NCBI GenBank assembly: GCA_963772975.1
Contig: CAVYZH010000010.1
Location: forward strand, 744,001-808,000
Source: AC-32 sp963772975
GTDB taxonomy: Bacteria > Actinomycetota > Thermoleophilia > Gaiellales > Gaiellaceae
Length of the DNA: 64,000 nucleotides
Direction of reading: 5' to 3'
The notes under the pieces are model-generated. The model was not told where the DNA came from. It saw only the letters and a program-made list of their open reading frames with translations, and ran no database searches. Both the position numbers and the translations under genes were made by a program. Shown piece after piece: positions 17,946 through 26,367 of this stretch (position 1 is the stretch's first letter; each line of letters begins with the position of its first letter).

Positions 17946-19034
17946 ATGGAAGAGCGGCAGCGCGGGGGGATCGCGCTCGAGGGTGTGAGCAAGCGCTTCG
18001 GCAAGCACGAGGCTGTGCGTGACGTCTCGCTCTCGATTCGCGAAGGCGAGTTCTTCTCGCTGCTCGGCCCAAGCGGCTGCGGAAAGACCACCACGCTGCG
18101 GATGATCGCCGGCTTCGAGGTGCCCGACGCCGGCCGCATCTACCTGCAGGGCGAGGACGTGACCACGCTGTTCTCGAACCGCCGGCCGGTGAACATGGTC
18201 TTCCAGCAGTACGCCCTCTTCCCGCACATGTCGATCTACGACAACGTCGCCTTCGGGCTGAAGGTGAAGAAGGTGCCGCGCTCCGAGCATGCCGGCCGCG
18301 TGAAGGAGATGCTGCGGATCGTCGAGCTCGAAGGCCTCGAGAAGCGCAAGCCGCGGCAGCTCTCAGGTGGCCAGCAGCAGCGGGTCGCCCTGGCGCGCGC
18401 ACTCGTCAACTCACCGGCGGCCCTGCTGCTCGACGAGCCGCTTGGCGCCCTCGACGTGAAGCTGCGCAAGCAGATGCAGCTGCAGCTGAAGGCGATCCAG
18501 CACGACGTCGGCACGACCTTCGTCTACGTCACGCACGACCAGGAGGAGGCGCTCGCGATGTCCGACCGGATCGCAGTCATGAACGGCGGCCAGGTCGAGC
18601 AGATCGGCAGCCCGCGCGAGATCTACACGCGGCCGCAGACAGCCTTCGTGGCGGACTTCATCGGCTCGCTGAACGTGCTCGAGCTGAAGGTCGACGAGCT
18701 GGTCGGCGCCTACGCGGTCACGCGGCTCGACGAGGGCGAGCGGGTGGTCGTGGCCGCGGAGCCGGGGACGAGCGTCGGGGACGAGGTGCGCGTCGCGATG
18801 CGGCCGGAGCAGGTGCAGCTCTCGCCGGCGGCCGCCGCCTCGCCCGACGGCGGCTCGTTCCTGCGCGGCCGGATCGCCGAGGTCGTCTTTCTCGGCATGT
18901 ACACGCAGTTCCACGTCGACACGCGCGCCGGGCGCGTGGTCTCCCACCGCATGGCCGACGAGGCGCTCGCCGAGCTCGAGCCGGGAACGGACGTCGTGCT
19001 CGAGTGGCAGCCCGAGGACGCCGCGCTGGTCTAG
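17946..19034 (+). CDS. potA: spermidine/putrescine-type ABC transporter ATPase
   Basis: The 362-residue ATPase has Walker A GPSGCGKTT, Q-loop FQQYALFPHM, signature LSGGQQQRVALARAL, Walker B ALLLDEPLGALD and the switch VTHDQEEAL. After about residue 240 a TOBE domain follows (RMPEQVQLSP-like MRPEQVQLSP). It fits the PotA/FbpC class. It is transcribed toward the permease and binding-protein genes, with stop codons overlapping as CTAG, so the four parts of one importer sit on two converging transcripts. Confidence 0.9.
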   Translation: MEERQRGGIALEGVSKRFGKHEAVRDVSLSIREGEFFSLLGPSGCGKTTTLRMIAGFEVPDAGRIYLQGEDVTTLFSNRRPVNMVFQQYALFPHMSIYDNVAFGLKVKKVPRSEHAGRVKEMLRIVELEGLEKRKPRQLSGGQQQRVALARALVNSPAALLLDEPLGALDVKLRKQMQLQLKAIQHDVGTTFVYVTHDQEEALAMSDRIAVMNGGQVEQIGSPREIYTRPQTAFVADFIGSLNVLELKVDELVGAYAVTRLDEGERVVVAAEPGTSVGDEVRVAMRPEQVQLSPAAAASPDGGSFLRGRIAEVVFLGMYTQFHVDTRAGRVVSHRMADEALAELEPGTDVVLEWQPEDAALV

Positions 19035-19834
19035 CCGAGCCTTCGCTCCACCACGCGGCGGCCCACCTCGGCGCTGATCACCACGATCAGCGAGATCGAG
19101 ATCACGACCACCGCGACCGCGATTACCTGGGGCAGCTGGTTCGGGAAGCGCAGCGCGGAGTAGAGGAAGATCGGGAACGTCGTGCGCGTGCCGACGACGA
19201 ACGAGGCGACCGCGTACTCGTCGAACGAGGTCGTGAAGGCGATCAGGTACGCAGAGACGACGGCCGGCAGGAGCAGCGGCAGCGTCACCGAGCGAAATGC
19301 GCGCAGCCGGCTTGCGCCGAGATCGTACGCGGCCTCTTCGAGCGAAACGTCGATCTGCTGCAGCCGCGGCATCAGCACGAGGATCGTGTACGGCAGGCTG
19401 ATCACGATGTGGCCGATCACGACCGTCAGGATCGACCGAGGGATCCCGGCCGCGTGGAAGAAGAGCAGCAGTGAGATGCCGAAGACCACGTACGGAATCA
19501 CGAGCGGGCTCAGCAGCAGGGCCGAGACCGGCGACTTGAGCCGGAAGCGGCGGCGCACGAGCGCGATCGAGGCGAGCACGCCGAGCAGCACGGCACCGAT
19601 GCTCGAGATCGCCGCCACCACGGCGCTTGTCTCGAGCGCGGAGCGCAGGTCGGCATTGACGAGGAACTCGTGGTACCAGTGCAGCGTGAACCCGCTCAGC
19701 GGGAACGCTGGCAACTGCGAGTCGTTGAACGAGAAGATCACCAGGATCGCGATCGGCGCGTAGAGGAAGATCACCACGAGCACGAAGAACGACCGCAGTA
19801 CCCAGGCGCCGGTCCGCGAGAGCGCGACGTTCAT
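19031..19834 (-). CDS. potC: ABC transporter permease, PotC-like
   Basis: The 267-residue permease has six hydrophobic segments and the cytoplasmic EAA loop EEAAYDLGASRLRAFRSVTLP that docks with the ATPase. The start ATG 19834 overlaps the PotB stop by 4 nt, which excludes the longer upstream frame. Substrate specificity lies with the binding protein. Polyamine uptake is the usual annotation, but similar systems import other cations or small molecules. Confidence 0.9.
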   Translation of the reverse strand: MNVALSRTGAWVLRSFFVLVVIFLYAPIAILVIFSFNDSQLPAFPLSGFTLHWYHEFLVNADLRSALETSAVVAAISSIGAVLLGVLASIALVRRRFRLKSPVSALLLSPLVIPYVVFGISLLLFFHAAGIPRSILTVVIGHIVISLPYTILVLMPRLQQIDVSLEEAAYDLGASRLRAFRSVTLPLLLPAVVSAYLIAFTTSFDEYAVASFVVGTRTTFPIFLYSALRFPNQLPQVIAVAVVVISISLIVVISAEVGRRVVERRLG

Positions 19835-20748
19835 CCCGCGGTCACCTCCCTCGACTGCAGGAAGCGCGAGAAGACGATCGTCAGCACGGCCACGACGCCG
19901 AGCAGGAAGAGCGCGAGCACCGAGCCGGTCTGCCAGTCCGGAAAGCCGGTCCCGAACAGGTCGACGATCTGGTTGCCGTACATGTAGCCCGATGCGCCGC
20001 CGACGAGCGAGGGCGTGACGAACTCGCCGAGTGTCGGGATGAAGACGAACAGGAACGCGGCCATCACGCCGGGGAGCGAGAGCGGCAGCGTCACCCGGCG
20101 AAAGGTCTGCCAGCGGCTGGCGCCGAGATCGGTCGCGGCCTCGAACAGCCGCCGGTCGAGGCTCTCGAGCGTGACGAAGATCGGCAGCGCGACGAACGGC
20201 AGCCAGATGTAGCCGAGCACGAGCATGACCGCGAAGCGGCTGTAGAGCAGCTGCGAGATCGGGTGGTCGGGCGAGCGCAACCCGCTCCAAAAGAGGAACG
20301 AGTTGATCACGCCCTGGTTCCCGAGAATCACCTTCCAGGCGAGTACGCGCAGCAGGTAGCTCGTCAGGAACGGTGCGATTAGCAGCAGCAGCAGGACGTA
20401 CTTCCGCTTCGTCCCGGAGAGCGCGAGGTAGTACGCGAGCGGGTACGCGAGCGCGACGACGACTACCGAGACGATCAGCGACATCTTCACCGACTTCCAG
20501 AACAGCTTCAGGTAGATCGGGCTGTGCAGGAAGTCGTGCCACGCCGCGAGCGTGACCGCGTGCGGGCCGGGGTCGAGCGAGAGGCGGCCGACGCTGTAGA
20601 GCGCGACGATCACGATCGGGACCAGGAAGAAGACGGCCAGCCAGGCGAGCGGCAGGCCGAGCAGCGTCGGCGTGGTGAGGTCGAGGCGCAGGCGCCTGCG
20701 GCGCGCCTGCGCCTCCGGAACGCTCAGGACGCCTTGACCTCTTCCCAC
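19831..20748 (-). CDS. potB: ABC transporter permease, PotB-like
   Basis: The 305-residue permease has six membrane segments and the EAA loop EAATDLGASRWQTFRRVTLP. GTG 20748 lies inside the end of the binding-protein gene. A shorter start at the CTG that overlaps the PotD stop is also possible and would remove six residues. It pairs with PotC to form the channel for the importer encoded here. Confidence 0.88.
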   Translation of the reverse strand: MGRGQGVLSVPEAQARRRRLRLDLTTPTLLGLPLAWLAVFFLVPIVIVALYSVGRLSLDPGPHAVTLAAWHDFLHSPIYLKLFWKSVKMSLIVSVVVVALAYPLAYYLALSGTKRKYVLLLLLIAPFLTSYLLRVLAWKVILGNQGVINSFLFWSGLRSPDHPISQLLYSRFAVMLVLGYIWLPFVALPIFVTLESLDRRLFEAATDLGASRWQTFRRVTLPLSLPGVMAAFLFVFIPTLGEFVTPSLVGGASGYMYGNQIVDLFGTGFPDWQTGSVLALFLLGVVAVLTIVFSRFLQSREVTAG

Positions 20749-21839
20749 TTACGGGCGTAGACCGCTCGCCGCGGGATGTCGCGGTCGAGGTGGGCGTTCG
20801 GCTCGGTGACGGCCTTCGTGTTCGTCAGCTGCAGCGCTCGCAGCAGGTCGCTCGAGCTGGGCCTCGCCTTGGTGTTCGCATGGCCGTAGCCGTAGTTGTT
20901 CTCGAGCCACTTCGCCGAGGGCGTCGAGCTCCACGCGTCGGCGTAGGCGTGTGCGAGCTTCCGCCGCGGCGTGCCCTTGCCGAGCATCAGCATCCCGACC
21001 CAGGCGACCGGCAGCTCCTTCGGGCGCATGTAGACGACCTTCAGCTTCTTCGCCCTCATCTGCACCCAGTCGTTGGGCCAGGCGTAGGCGATCCAGATGT
21101 CCCCCGACGCAAAGGCGTTGTCCATGTCGGTCTCGGACGACCAGATCATCCGCGCCAGGTGCTTCTTGGAGATAAGGAACTTCTGCGCCTTCTCCAGCTG
21201 GGCGTCGGTCATGCGCCAGGGCTTCGGGATGTGGAGCAGAAGCCCCGCGATCACGAGCATGTTCAGGTCGTCGAACCACGCGATCCGACCCTTGTAGCGC
21301 TCGTCGAAGAGCAGGCTCCACGACTTGGCCTTCGGGTGAACCTTGTCGCTGCGGTAGAGGACGGCGTCGAAGCCCCAGTCCTCCGGGATCCCGTACTGCT
21401 TGCCGTTGACCTGCCCGGCCTTGACCATGAACGGGTTCAGGTTCTTGAAGCTCGGGATCAGCTTCGGGTCCCACGGCTCGACCAGGCCGCTCTGGGCGAA
21501 GTACTTCACCCAGCCGACGTACGGCCTGAAGAGGTCGGGCTTGAGGCCGGCGTGCATCTTCGCCAGCGCGTCCGACTCGTTGGTCATGTAGGTGAACTGC
21601 GGCTTGTTCTTCGGGTGCTTCTTGACGTAGGCGGCGAACATCGCCTGCCCGCCGTCGTTGCCGTAGCCGGCCCAGTCGAGCACCTGCAGGCGCCCCGATT
21701 CTGCGGCGAGCCGCGTGCCGGCTGCCCGAGCCGCCGCGGCCGGCCCGGCCAGGAGCGTTGCGCCGCCCGCTGCTGCCGCGAGTTTCAGAAAGTCGTCGCG
21801 TCCGAGTCGTCGCTCGAACGGGTCCGTGCCGTCTGTCAT
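20724..21839 (-). CDS. potD: extracellular solute-binding protein, PotD-like
   Basis: The 371-residue protein has an N-terminal signal segment. RRLGRDDFLKLAAAAGGATLLAG has an arginine pair and a hydrophobic core, more like a Tat than a plain Sec signal. The mature part begins LQVLDWAGYGNDGG, as in PotD-type proteins, followed by YMTNESDALAKM, GIPEDWGFDAVLY and a C-terminal helix set. It would capture a polyamine-like ligand outside the membrane. It is the first gene of the PotDBC operon, transcribed from the palindromic region at 21875. Confidence 0.88.
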   Translation of the reverse strand: MTDGTDPFERRLGRDDFLKLAAAAGGATLLAGPAAAARAAGTRLAAESGRLQVLDWAGYGNDGGQAMFAAYVKKHPKNKPQFTYMTNESDALAKMHAGLKPDLFRPYVGWVKYFAQSGLVEPWDPKLIPSFKNLNPFMVKAGQVNGKQYGIPEDWGFDAVLYRSDKVHPKAKSWSLLFDERYKGRIAWFDDLNMLVIAGLLLHIPKPWRMTDAQLEKAQKFLISKKHLARMIWSSETDMDNAFASGDIWIAYAWPNDWVQMRAKKLKVVYMRPKELPVAWVGMLMLGKGTPRRKLAHAYADAWSSTPSAKWLENNYGYGHANTKARPSSSDLLRALQLTNTKAVTEPNAHLDRDIPRRAVYARKWEEVKAS

Positions 21840-21874
21840 CGTGCGTCCCTTCGCCGGCCCCCCGCGCGAAAGGT

Positions 21875-21890
21875 GATCCTACGTAGGATC
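21875..21890. promoter_or_regulatory. 16-bp palindrome with two divergent -10 boxes
   Basis: GATCCTACGTAGGATC is a perfect palindrome between the potD and cupin starts. Each arm contains TAGGAT reading outward. The plus-strand copy (21884-21889) ends 9 nt before the cupin ATG. The minus-strand copy points to potD, with a 36-nt leader. A symmetric regulator could shut both promoters. Confidence 0.5.
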
Positions 21891-21898
21891 CGACGGAG

Positions 21899-22450
21899 AT
21901 GGCAACGGAAGCGCGCTTAGAGCAGACGGACTCCGGGCTGAAGCCGGCTACCGACGGCTGGTTCGTCGTCAACGTCGGCGAGACCGGGTGGGCCGTCCAC
22001 GACGCCTTCGGCTCCGGCTGCACCTTCGAGGGCCGCGAGGCGCAGTTCAAGCAGCTCGGGATCAACATCAGCGTCGTCGAGCCGGGACAGCCGCTCTGCC
22101 TCTACCACGAGGAGAGCGCGCAGGAGGGCTTCCTCGTGCTCGCCGGCGAGTGCGTGCTGCTCGTGAACGGCGAGGAGCGGCCACTGCGCGCCTGGGACTT
22201 CTTCCACTGCCCGGCCGGCACCGAGCACGTGATCGTCGGCGCCGGCGACGGCCTTGCGATCGTGCTGGCGGTAGGCGCGCGGCCCGAGGACGAGCACATC
22301 AGCTACCCGCGCTCCGAGCTCGCGGAGCGCTACGGCGCGAGCGCGGTCGAGACCACCACCGATCCGCAAGAGGCGTACACGCGGGCCGGTCACGAGCGCC
22401 CGCGGCACGAGCGGCCCGCCTACTGGGACGACTTGCCCTGGGCTGAGTAG
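21899..22450 (+). CDS. cupin-domain protein (mannose-6-phosphate isomerase-like)
   Basis: The 183-residue protein has a cupin core: PGQPLCLYHEESAQEGFLVLAGECVLLVNG as motif 1 and LRAWDFFHCPAGTEHVIVGAGDG as motif 2, with likely metal ligands His, Glu and His. An N-terminal segment of about 45 residues and a C-terminal tail of charged residues flank it. It probably binds a small sugar or acid. It starts without a clear ribosome-binding site and is divergent from the PotDBC operon, but no functional link can be shown. Confidence 0.82.
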   Translation: MATEARLEQTDSGLKPATDGWFVVNVGETGWAVHDAFGSGCTFEGREAQFKQLGINISVVEPGQPLCLYHEESAQEGFLVLAGECVLLVNGEERPLRAWDFFHCPAGTEHVIVGAGDGLAIVLAVGARPEDEHISYPRSELAERYGASAVETTTDPQEAYTRAGHERPRHERPAYWDDLPWAE

Positions 22451-22487
22451 CATCTCGGCGAGATGACGACCTTCTCGGTGATGGTCC

Positions 22488-23192
22488 GTGTCCGAGCGGC
22501 GCGCGCGAACGGCGCGCCGGTCGGGGCGCGCTCCTAGTCAGCACTTCCTCCGCCGGCCGGTCGCGGCCGAGCTCGTCCGCGACGCGCGCCTCACGCGGGA
22601 CGACCTGGTCGTCGACCTCGGCGCCGGCACCGGTCGGCTGACCGCGGAGCTCGCACGAGCGGGCCGGCGCGTCGTCGCCGTCGAGCTCGACCCCGGTCTG
22701 GCGGCGCGGCTGCACGGCCGCTGGGCGAACGTCGAGGTCGTCGAGGCCGACGCGCGCGAGGTCGAGCTCCCGCGCGAGCCGTTCCGCGTCGTCGCCAACC
22801 TGCCGTTTGCCGGCGCGAACGAGATCCTGCGCCACCTGCTCGACGACCCGCGCGTGCCACTCGAGCGCGCCGACCTGGTCGTCCAGTGGGGCGTGGCGGT
22901 CAAGCGGGCGCTGCCCTGGCCGAGCACCGTCAACGGGGTCGTCTGGGGCGCCTGGTACTCGACCCGCCTCGCCCGCCGGCTCCCGCGCAGCGCCTTCGCC
23001 CCGCCGCCGAGCGTGGACGCGGCCGTGCTGGTCTTCGAGCGGCGTCCGGCTCCACTGGTGCCGCTCGAGCTCGCGTCGGGCTACCGCCGCTTCGTCGCGC
23101 GCGGCTTCCGCGAGGGGAGAAGGCTCGTGCGCGCCGAGCCGCGGCAGCTTGATCCGTACGAGTGGGCCGCGCGCTACCTTGCCGGCGCGTGA
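22488..23192 (+). CDS. Erm/KsgA-type rRNA adenine N6-methyltransferase
   Basis: The 234-residue protein has SQHFLRRPVAAELVRDA, VVDLGAGTGRLTAELARAG as the SAM-binding motif I, VVAVELDPGLAARL, and VANLPFAGANEILRHLL, where N-L-P-F is the catalytic motif of rRNA adenine dimethylases. The C-terminus is short, which fits Erm better than KsgA. Erm enzymes methylate 23S rRNA A2058 and give macrolide resistance. Whether this chromosomal copy does so is unknown. The start GTG 22488 has no strong ribosome-binding site. Confidence 0.87.
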   Translation: MSERRARTARRSGRAPSQHFLRRPVAAELVRDARLTRDDLVVDLGAGTGRLTAELARAGRRVVAVELDPGLAARLHGRWANVEVVEADAREVELPREPFRVVANLPFAGANEILRHLLDDPRVPLERADLVVQWGVAVKRALPWPSTVNGVVWGAWYSTRLARRLPRSAFAPPPSVDAAVLVFERRPAPLVPLELASGYRRFVARGFREGRRLVRAEPRQLDPYEWAARYLAGA

Positions 23193-23231
23193 GCGCATTG
23201 CGAGCCGCTGGGCCTGCGAGGGCAACTGCAC

Positions 23232-23357
23232 ATGTACAACGAGGCGGCTGCCAAAGCGACGAAGGCTCTAGTCGTGCTCACCGTTGTTCTCGTTGGACTG
23301 GTCGAGGCAAGCGACCGCGCCACCGGGACGCGGAGCCTCGGCGCAGACATGTACTAA
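23232..23357 (+). CDS. possible 41-residue membrane peptide
   Basis: A short frame from ATG 23232 to TAA encodes one hydrophobic segment, ALVVLTVVLVGLVEA, between a charged start and a polar tail. It follows the Erm-like gene by 40 nt. Size and composition are the only support; no ribosome-binding site is obvious, so it may be a chance frame. Confidence 0.25.
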   Translation: MYNEAAAKATKALVVLTVVLVGLVEASDRATGTRSLGADMY

Positions 23358-23938
23358 GAGCGCTCGGCTACCTCCCGCCGATAGTCGGGCAGATGAACCT
23401 GCGCAAGCGCGTCCAGTGCCATCGACGTGAGGGCGGCCAGCCTGACGAAGTTCACTTCGTCCAGCTCGGTGAAATCGCCCTCGAGCCGATCGGTGGCCTG
23501 GATGAAGCCGTAGTTGACGCCATCCGAGCCAATGAGGGGGGCAGCCAGCCAGCCGCGCATCGGAGGATGGCTGTCGAGCTCGGGGCCGAAGTTCCGCCAC
23601 CTGTCGTGGGCGCGGAGCTCGTCATCGGTCAGGCGGATCGGCCGGCTGACCTCGTGTGCGTATGCGTGGATGCCGAATCCCTGGGCCGGCACCCGGTAGT
23701 CCGCCCAGTCGGCGTACTTCTCCGAGAGGGAGAAGTACTTGCGGGCGTGAGCCCACCCTTCGCCGACCAGCTGCGTCGCGGCTCCTTGATGAGCCCGAGC
23801 GACGATCCTGGCCAGCTCTGCCGCCTCGACGAGCACGGGGTCGGCGGCCAGCATGAAGCTCGCGAGGTCGGCGGGAACCTCCGGGCTCGGGGCGGTGCTC
23901 GCATTGTGGTACGTGTTCAAGAACCGTTCCGTGGTCAT
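23354..23938 (-). CDS. GAF-domain protein
   Basis: The 194-residue protein is mostly one GAF domain: ADPVLVEAAELARIVARAHQG, then HPPMRGWLAAPLIGSDGVNYGFIQATD and LDEVNFVRLAALTSMALDAL. GAF domains bind small ligands such as cyclic nucleotides or chromophores. No kinase, cyclase or DNA-binding domain is attached, so it may act as a free sensor. A GGAG site precedes ATG 23938. An upstream frame of doubtful reality overlaps this start as ATGA. Confidence 0.82.
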   Translation of the reverse strand: MTTERFLNTYHNASTAPSPEVPADLASFMLAADPVLVEAAELARIVARAHQGAATQLVGEGWAHARKYFSLSEKYADWADYRVPAQGFGIHAYAHEVSRPIRLTDDELRAHDRWRNFGPELDSHPPMRGWLAAPLIGSDGVNYGFIQATDRLEGDFTELDEVNFVRLAALTSMALDALAQVHLPDYRREVAERS

Positions 23939-24285
23939 CTCACGCGCTCCGATTCGCGGTTGACCCGTTTGCGAGTCTCCCCTCGGAGCAGAGGTCTGTC
24001 AAGCCGGCTCGATGGGACGCAGTTCCAGGATCCCGAAGCCCGCGCCCGGGTTCTTCCGACGCGACCTCGACGGCCTCGTTCGAGGTAGGCGCAGTCGAGG
24101 ATGTTGAAACCGGCGATCTGGAAATTCTGCTCCGTCACCAGCCTCGCTTCGACGATCGGCTCGCCCGCCCGCGTTCGAATCGTGCGGCTCTCCGTGTGCT
24201 CGGACAATGCTCGGGGGCGAGCCTCGGCGCCTCGCTCGAAGTGGTGATTCGTGCTTGTTGCACTTCCGGCACGGAGGCGCCACAC
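23935..24285 (-). CDS. doubtful 116-codon frame upstream of the GAF gene
   Basis: Bases 23939-24319 hold no gene that I recognise. The only candidate is this minus-strand frame, which ends four bases into the GAF start (ATGA). Such coupling is the only argument for it. The product is arginine-rich, with one more ordinary stretch, EPIVEARLVTEQNFQIAG followed by FNILDCAYLERG, and has no known motif. Confidence 0.2.
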   Translation of the reverse strand: MWRLRAGSATSTNHHFERGAEARPRALSEHTESRTIRTRAGEPIVEARLVTEQNFQIAGFNILDCAYLERGRRGRVGRTRARASGSWNCVPSSRLDRPLLRGETRKRVNRESERVR

Positions 24286-24319
24286 ACCCGTGACACGTGC
24301 GCGGCTACCGTCGGTTGCG

Positions 24320-24586
24320 ATGGCGAAGGCGGCGACACCCTGGGGCCCGGCAGAGCTCGTCGAGGAGCTGACCCTGGCCCAGCGCGCGGGCGAAAAGCGC
24401 TTCTCGTCAGTGGTGCAGCTGCTCGAGGCGCCCGGCGGCGAGCGGCTGGTGCGGTTCGCCTACACGACGGGCGGCTCGGCGCGTCGCGGGCCGGTGACCC
24501 TCCGCGGCCGCGATCTCGACCGGCTGCGCGCGGGCCTGGCCAAGCGGCCGGCGCTCGCGGAGGCGCTCGGGCTCAAGCCGCCGTGA
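24320..24586 (+). CDS. small conserved-looking hypothetical protein
   Basis: The 88-residue protein reads MAKAATPWGPAELVEELTLA, then a strand pattern RLVRFAYTTGGSARRGPVTLRG and a C-terminal helix. The fold could be a small alpha/beta or winged helix, but no family is certain. TACCGT lies 8 nt before ATG 24320, fitting a leaderless promoter. Its end overlaps the end of purQ by 14 nt on the opposite strand. Confidence 0.7.
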   Translation: MAKAATPWGPAELVEELTLAQRAGEKRFSSVVQLLEAPGGERLVRFAYTTGGSARRGPVTLRGRDLDRLRAGLAKRPALAEALGLKPP

Positions 24587-25271
24587 GCAGGCGCTCGCGG
24601 GCCGCGTCGACCAGCGAGCCGAGCACGAGCGCGCCGTCGGTCGAGCCGAGCAGCGGGTCGACCGCGTGCTCCGGGTGGGGCATCAGGCCGAAGACGTTCC
24701 CGCGCTCGTTAGTGACGCCGGCGATCGCGGCGACCGAGCCGTTCGGGTTCCGCTCGTAGCGCAGGACGATCTGGCCACTGCGCTCGAGCTCGTGGAGCAG
24801 CTCCTCGTCGGCGAAGTAACAGCCCTCGCCGTGCTTGATCGGGATCGTCAGCGTCTGGCCGGCCTCGCCGCGGCTCGTGAAGGGCGTGTCGGCGCGCTCG
24901 AGCCTGAGCGTGACGTCGCTGCAGACGAACTCGAGCGACGCATTCGGCCGTAGCGCGCCGGGGAGCAGGTTCGCCTCGCAGAGGACCTGGAAGCCGTTGC
25001 AGATACCGAGCACGAGGCCGCCGGCGTCCGCGAACCGGCGCACAGCCGCCATCACCGGTGCGAAACGGGCGATCGCCCCACAGCGAAGGTAGTCGCCGTA
25101 CGAGAACCCACCCGGCAGGACGACGCCCCCGACGTCCGGGAGCTCCGGCTCGGCGTGCCAGACCAGCGTCGGCTCGGCGCCGAGCCGCTTGAGCGCGAGC
25201 GCGGCGTCCCGGTCGTCGTTTGAGCCGGGGAAGACGAGGACCGCGATGCGCGGCTTGGGCTCCGCGCTCAC
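24573..25271 (-). CDS. purQ: phosphoribosylformylglycinamidine synthase subunit PurQ
   Basis: PurQ is the class I glutamine amidotransferase that feeds ammonia to PurL. The 232-residue protein has the nucleophile Cys91 in GICNGFQ, and His199 and Glu201 in MPHPEH. FPGSNDDRD near the start is the PurQ signature. ATG 25271 overlaps the purS stop by 4 nt. It is the last gene of the purD-purE-purB-purC-purS-purQ series. Confidence 0.96.
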   Translation of the reverse strand: MSAEPKPRIAVLVFPGSNDDRDAALALKRLGAEPTLVWHAEPELPDVGGVVLPGGFSYGDYLRCGAIARFAPVMAAVRRFADAGGLVLGICNGFQVLCEANLLPGALRPNASLEFVCSDVTLRLERADTPFTSRGEAGQTLTIPIKHGEGCYFADEELLHELERSGQIVLRYERNPNGSVAAIAGVTNERGNVFGLMPHPEHAVDPLLGSTDGALVLGSLVDAARERLLTAA

Positions 25272-25507
25272 CGCTCGACGGCGATCTCGTACGACTCGAT
25301 CAGCGGGTTCGCGAGCAGCTGTTCGCAGGCCCGCTCTAGCTCGGCTCGCGCGGCGTCGGCGTCCGCGCCGCCGAGCTCGAGGTCGATCACGCGGCCCACG
25401 CGAGCCTCGTCCACGGCAAAGCCGAGCTGGCGCAGCGAGCTCTGCACGGCCTCGCCCTGCGGGTCGAGGATTCCCGGCTTCGGGCGAACGAGGATCGTCG
25501 CCTTCAT
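25268..25507 (-). CDS. purS: phosphoribosylformylglycinamidine synthase subunit PurS
   Basis: PurS is the small dimeric subunit that bridges PurL and PurQ. The 79-residue product (MKATILVRPKPGILDPQGEA, then VDEARVGRVIDLEL and NPLIESYEIAVE) has the family length and landmarks. ATG 25507 overlaps the purC stop, and its own stop overlaps the purQ start, so purC, purS and purQ are translated in step. The longer frame starting at 26128 is a shadow of purC. Confidence 0.94.
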   Translation of the reverse strand: MKATILVRPKPGILDPQGEAVQSSLRQLGFAVDEARVGRVIDLELGGADADAARAELERACEQLLANPLIESYEIAVER

Positions 25508-26367
25508 CCGAGCACGACCTCGGGGTCGGAGAGGTACGCGTCGAATCCGATCCCGGTCAGCCGCTCGAACGCCTCGACGTAGCGGGCGCGCGTGCCGGTG
25601 ACCACCTCCTCGGGCAGCTCGGGCCCTGGCGCGGTCTTGTCCCAGCCGAGGCTCTCGCAGTAGTCGCGCACGAACTGCTTGTCGAAGGACGGTTGCGCGC
25701 GGCCCGGCTCGTACTCGTCGGCCGGCCAGAAGCGGGACGAGTCCGGCGTGAAGGCCTCGTCGCCGAGCACGAGTCGCCCATCCGAGTCGAGCCCGAGCTC
25801 GAACTTCGTGTCGGCGATCAGGATCCCGCGCTCCGCCGCGTACTCGGAGGCGAAGCGGTAGAGGTCGATCGAGACGCGCTCGACCTCGTCGAAGCGCTCT
25901 TGCCCGACCAGCTCGGCGGCTCGCTCGCGGTCGATGTTCTCGTCGTGGCCTTCGTGCGCCTTGGTCGCCGGCGTAAAGATCGGCTCCGGGAGCTTGTCCG
26001 AGTCGCGCAGCCCTTCGGCCAGTACGTGGCCGCAAACCGAGCCGGTCGACTGGTAGTCCTTCCAGCCGGAGCCGGTCAGGTAGCCGCGCACCACGCACTC
26101 GAGCGGCAGCATCTCGAGCTTCCGGCACTCGGTCGAGCGGCCGTCGGGCCGCAGCGCGAGCAGGTGGTTCGGCACGAGCTCGCGCGTGCGCGCGAACCAG
26201 AAGGCCGAGAGACCGGTGAGCACACGGCCCTTGTCCGGGATCTCGGTCGGCAGGACGACGTCGAACGTCGAGATCCGGTCGCTGGCAACGAGCAAGAGGC
26301 GATCGTCCTCGAGCTCGTACAGCTCTCTGACCTTGCCGCTCCCGACGTGCGTGGCCGCTTCAGGCAT
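25504..26367 (-). CDS. purC: SAICAR synthetase PurC
   Basis: PurC joins CAIR and aspartate with ATP. The product, 287 residues from ATG 26367, has GSGKVRELYEL, ASDRISTFDVVLP, ECVVRGYLTGSGWKDY, and IADTKFELGLD with GDEAFTPDSSRFW, the SAICAR synthetase signature. This is the longer form, with a C-terminal extension (SFDKQFVRDYCESLGWDKT). It overlaps purB by 8 nt and purS by 4 nt. Confidence 0.96.
   Translation of the reverse strand: MPEAATHVGSGKVRELYELEDDRLLLVASDRISTFDVVLPTEIPDKGRVLTGLSAFWFARTRELVPNHLLALRPDGRSTECRKLEMLPLECVVRGYLTGSGWKDYQSTGSVCGHVLAEGLRDSDKLPEPIFTPATKAHEGHDENIDRERAAELVGQERFDEVERVSIDLYRFASEYAAERGILIADTKFELGLDSDGRLVLGDEAFTPDSSRFWPADEYEPGRAQPSFDKQFVRDYCESLGWDKTAPGPELPEEVVTGTRARYVEAFERLTGIGFDAYLSDPEVVLG

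Noticed and set aside
25268..26128. A 286-codon minus-strand protein in the frame of purS
   Set aside because: Only the last 79 codons are PurS; the upstream part is Arg-rich and lies opposite the true purC frame.
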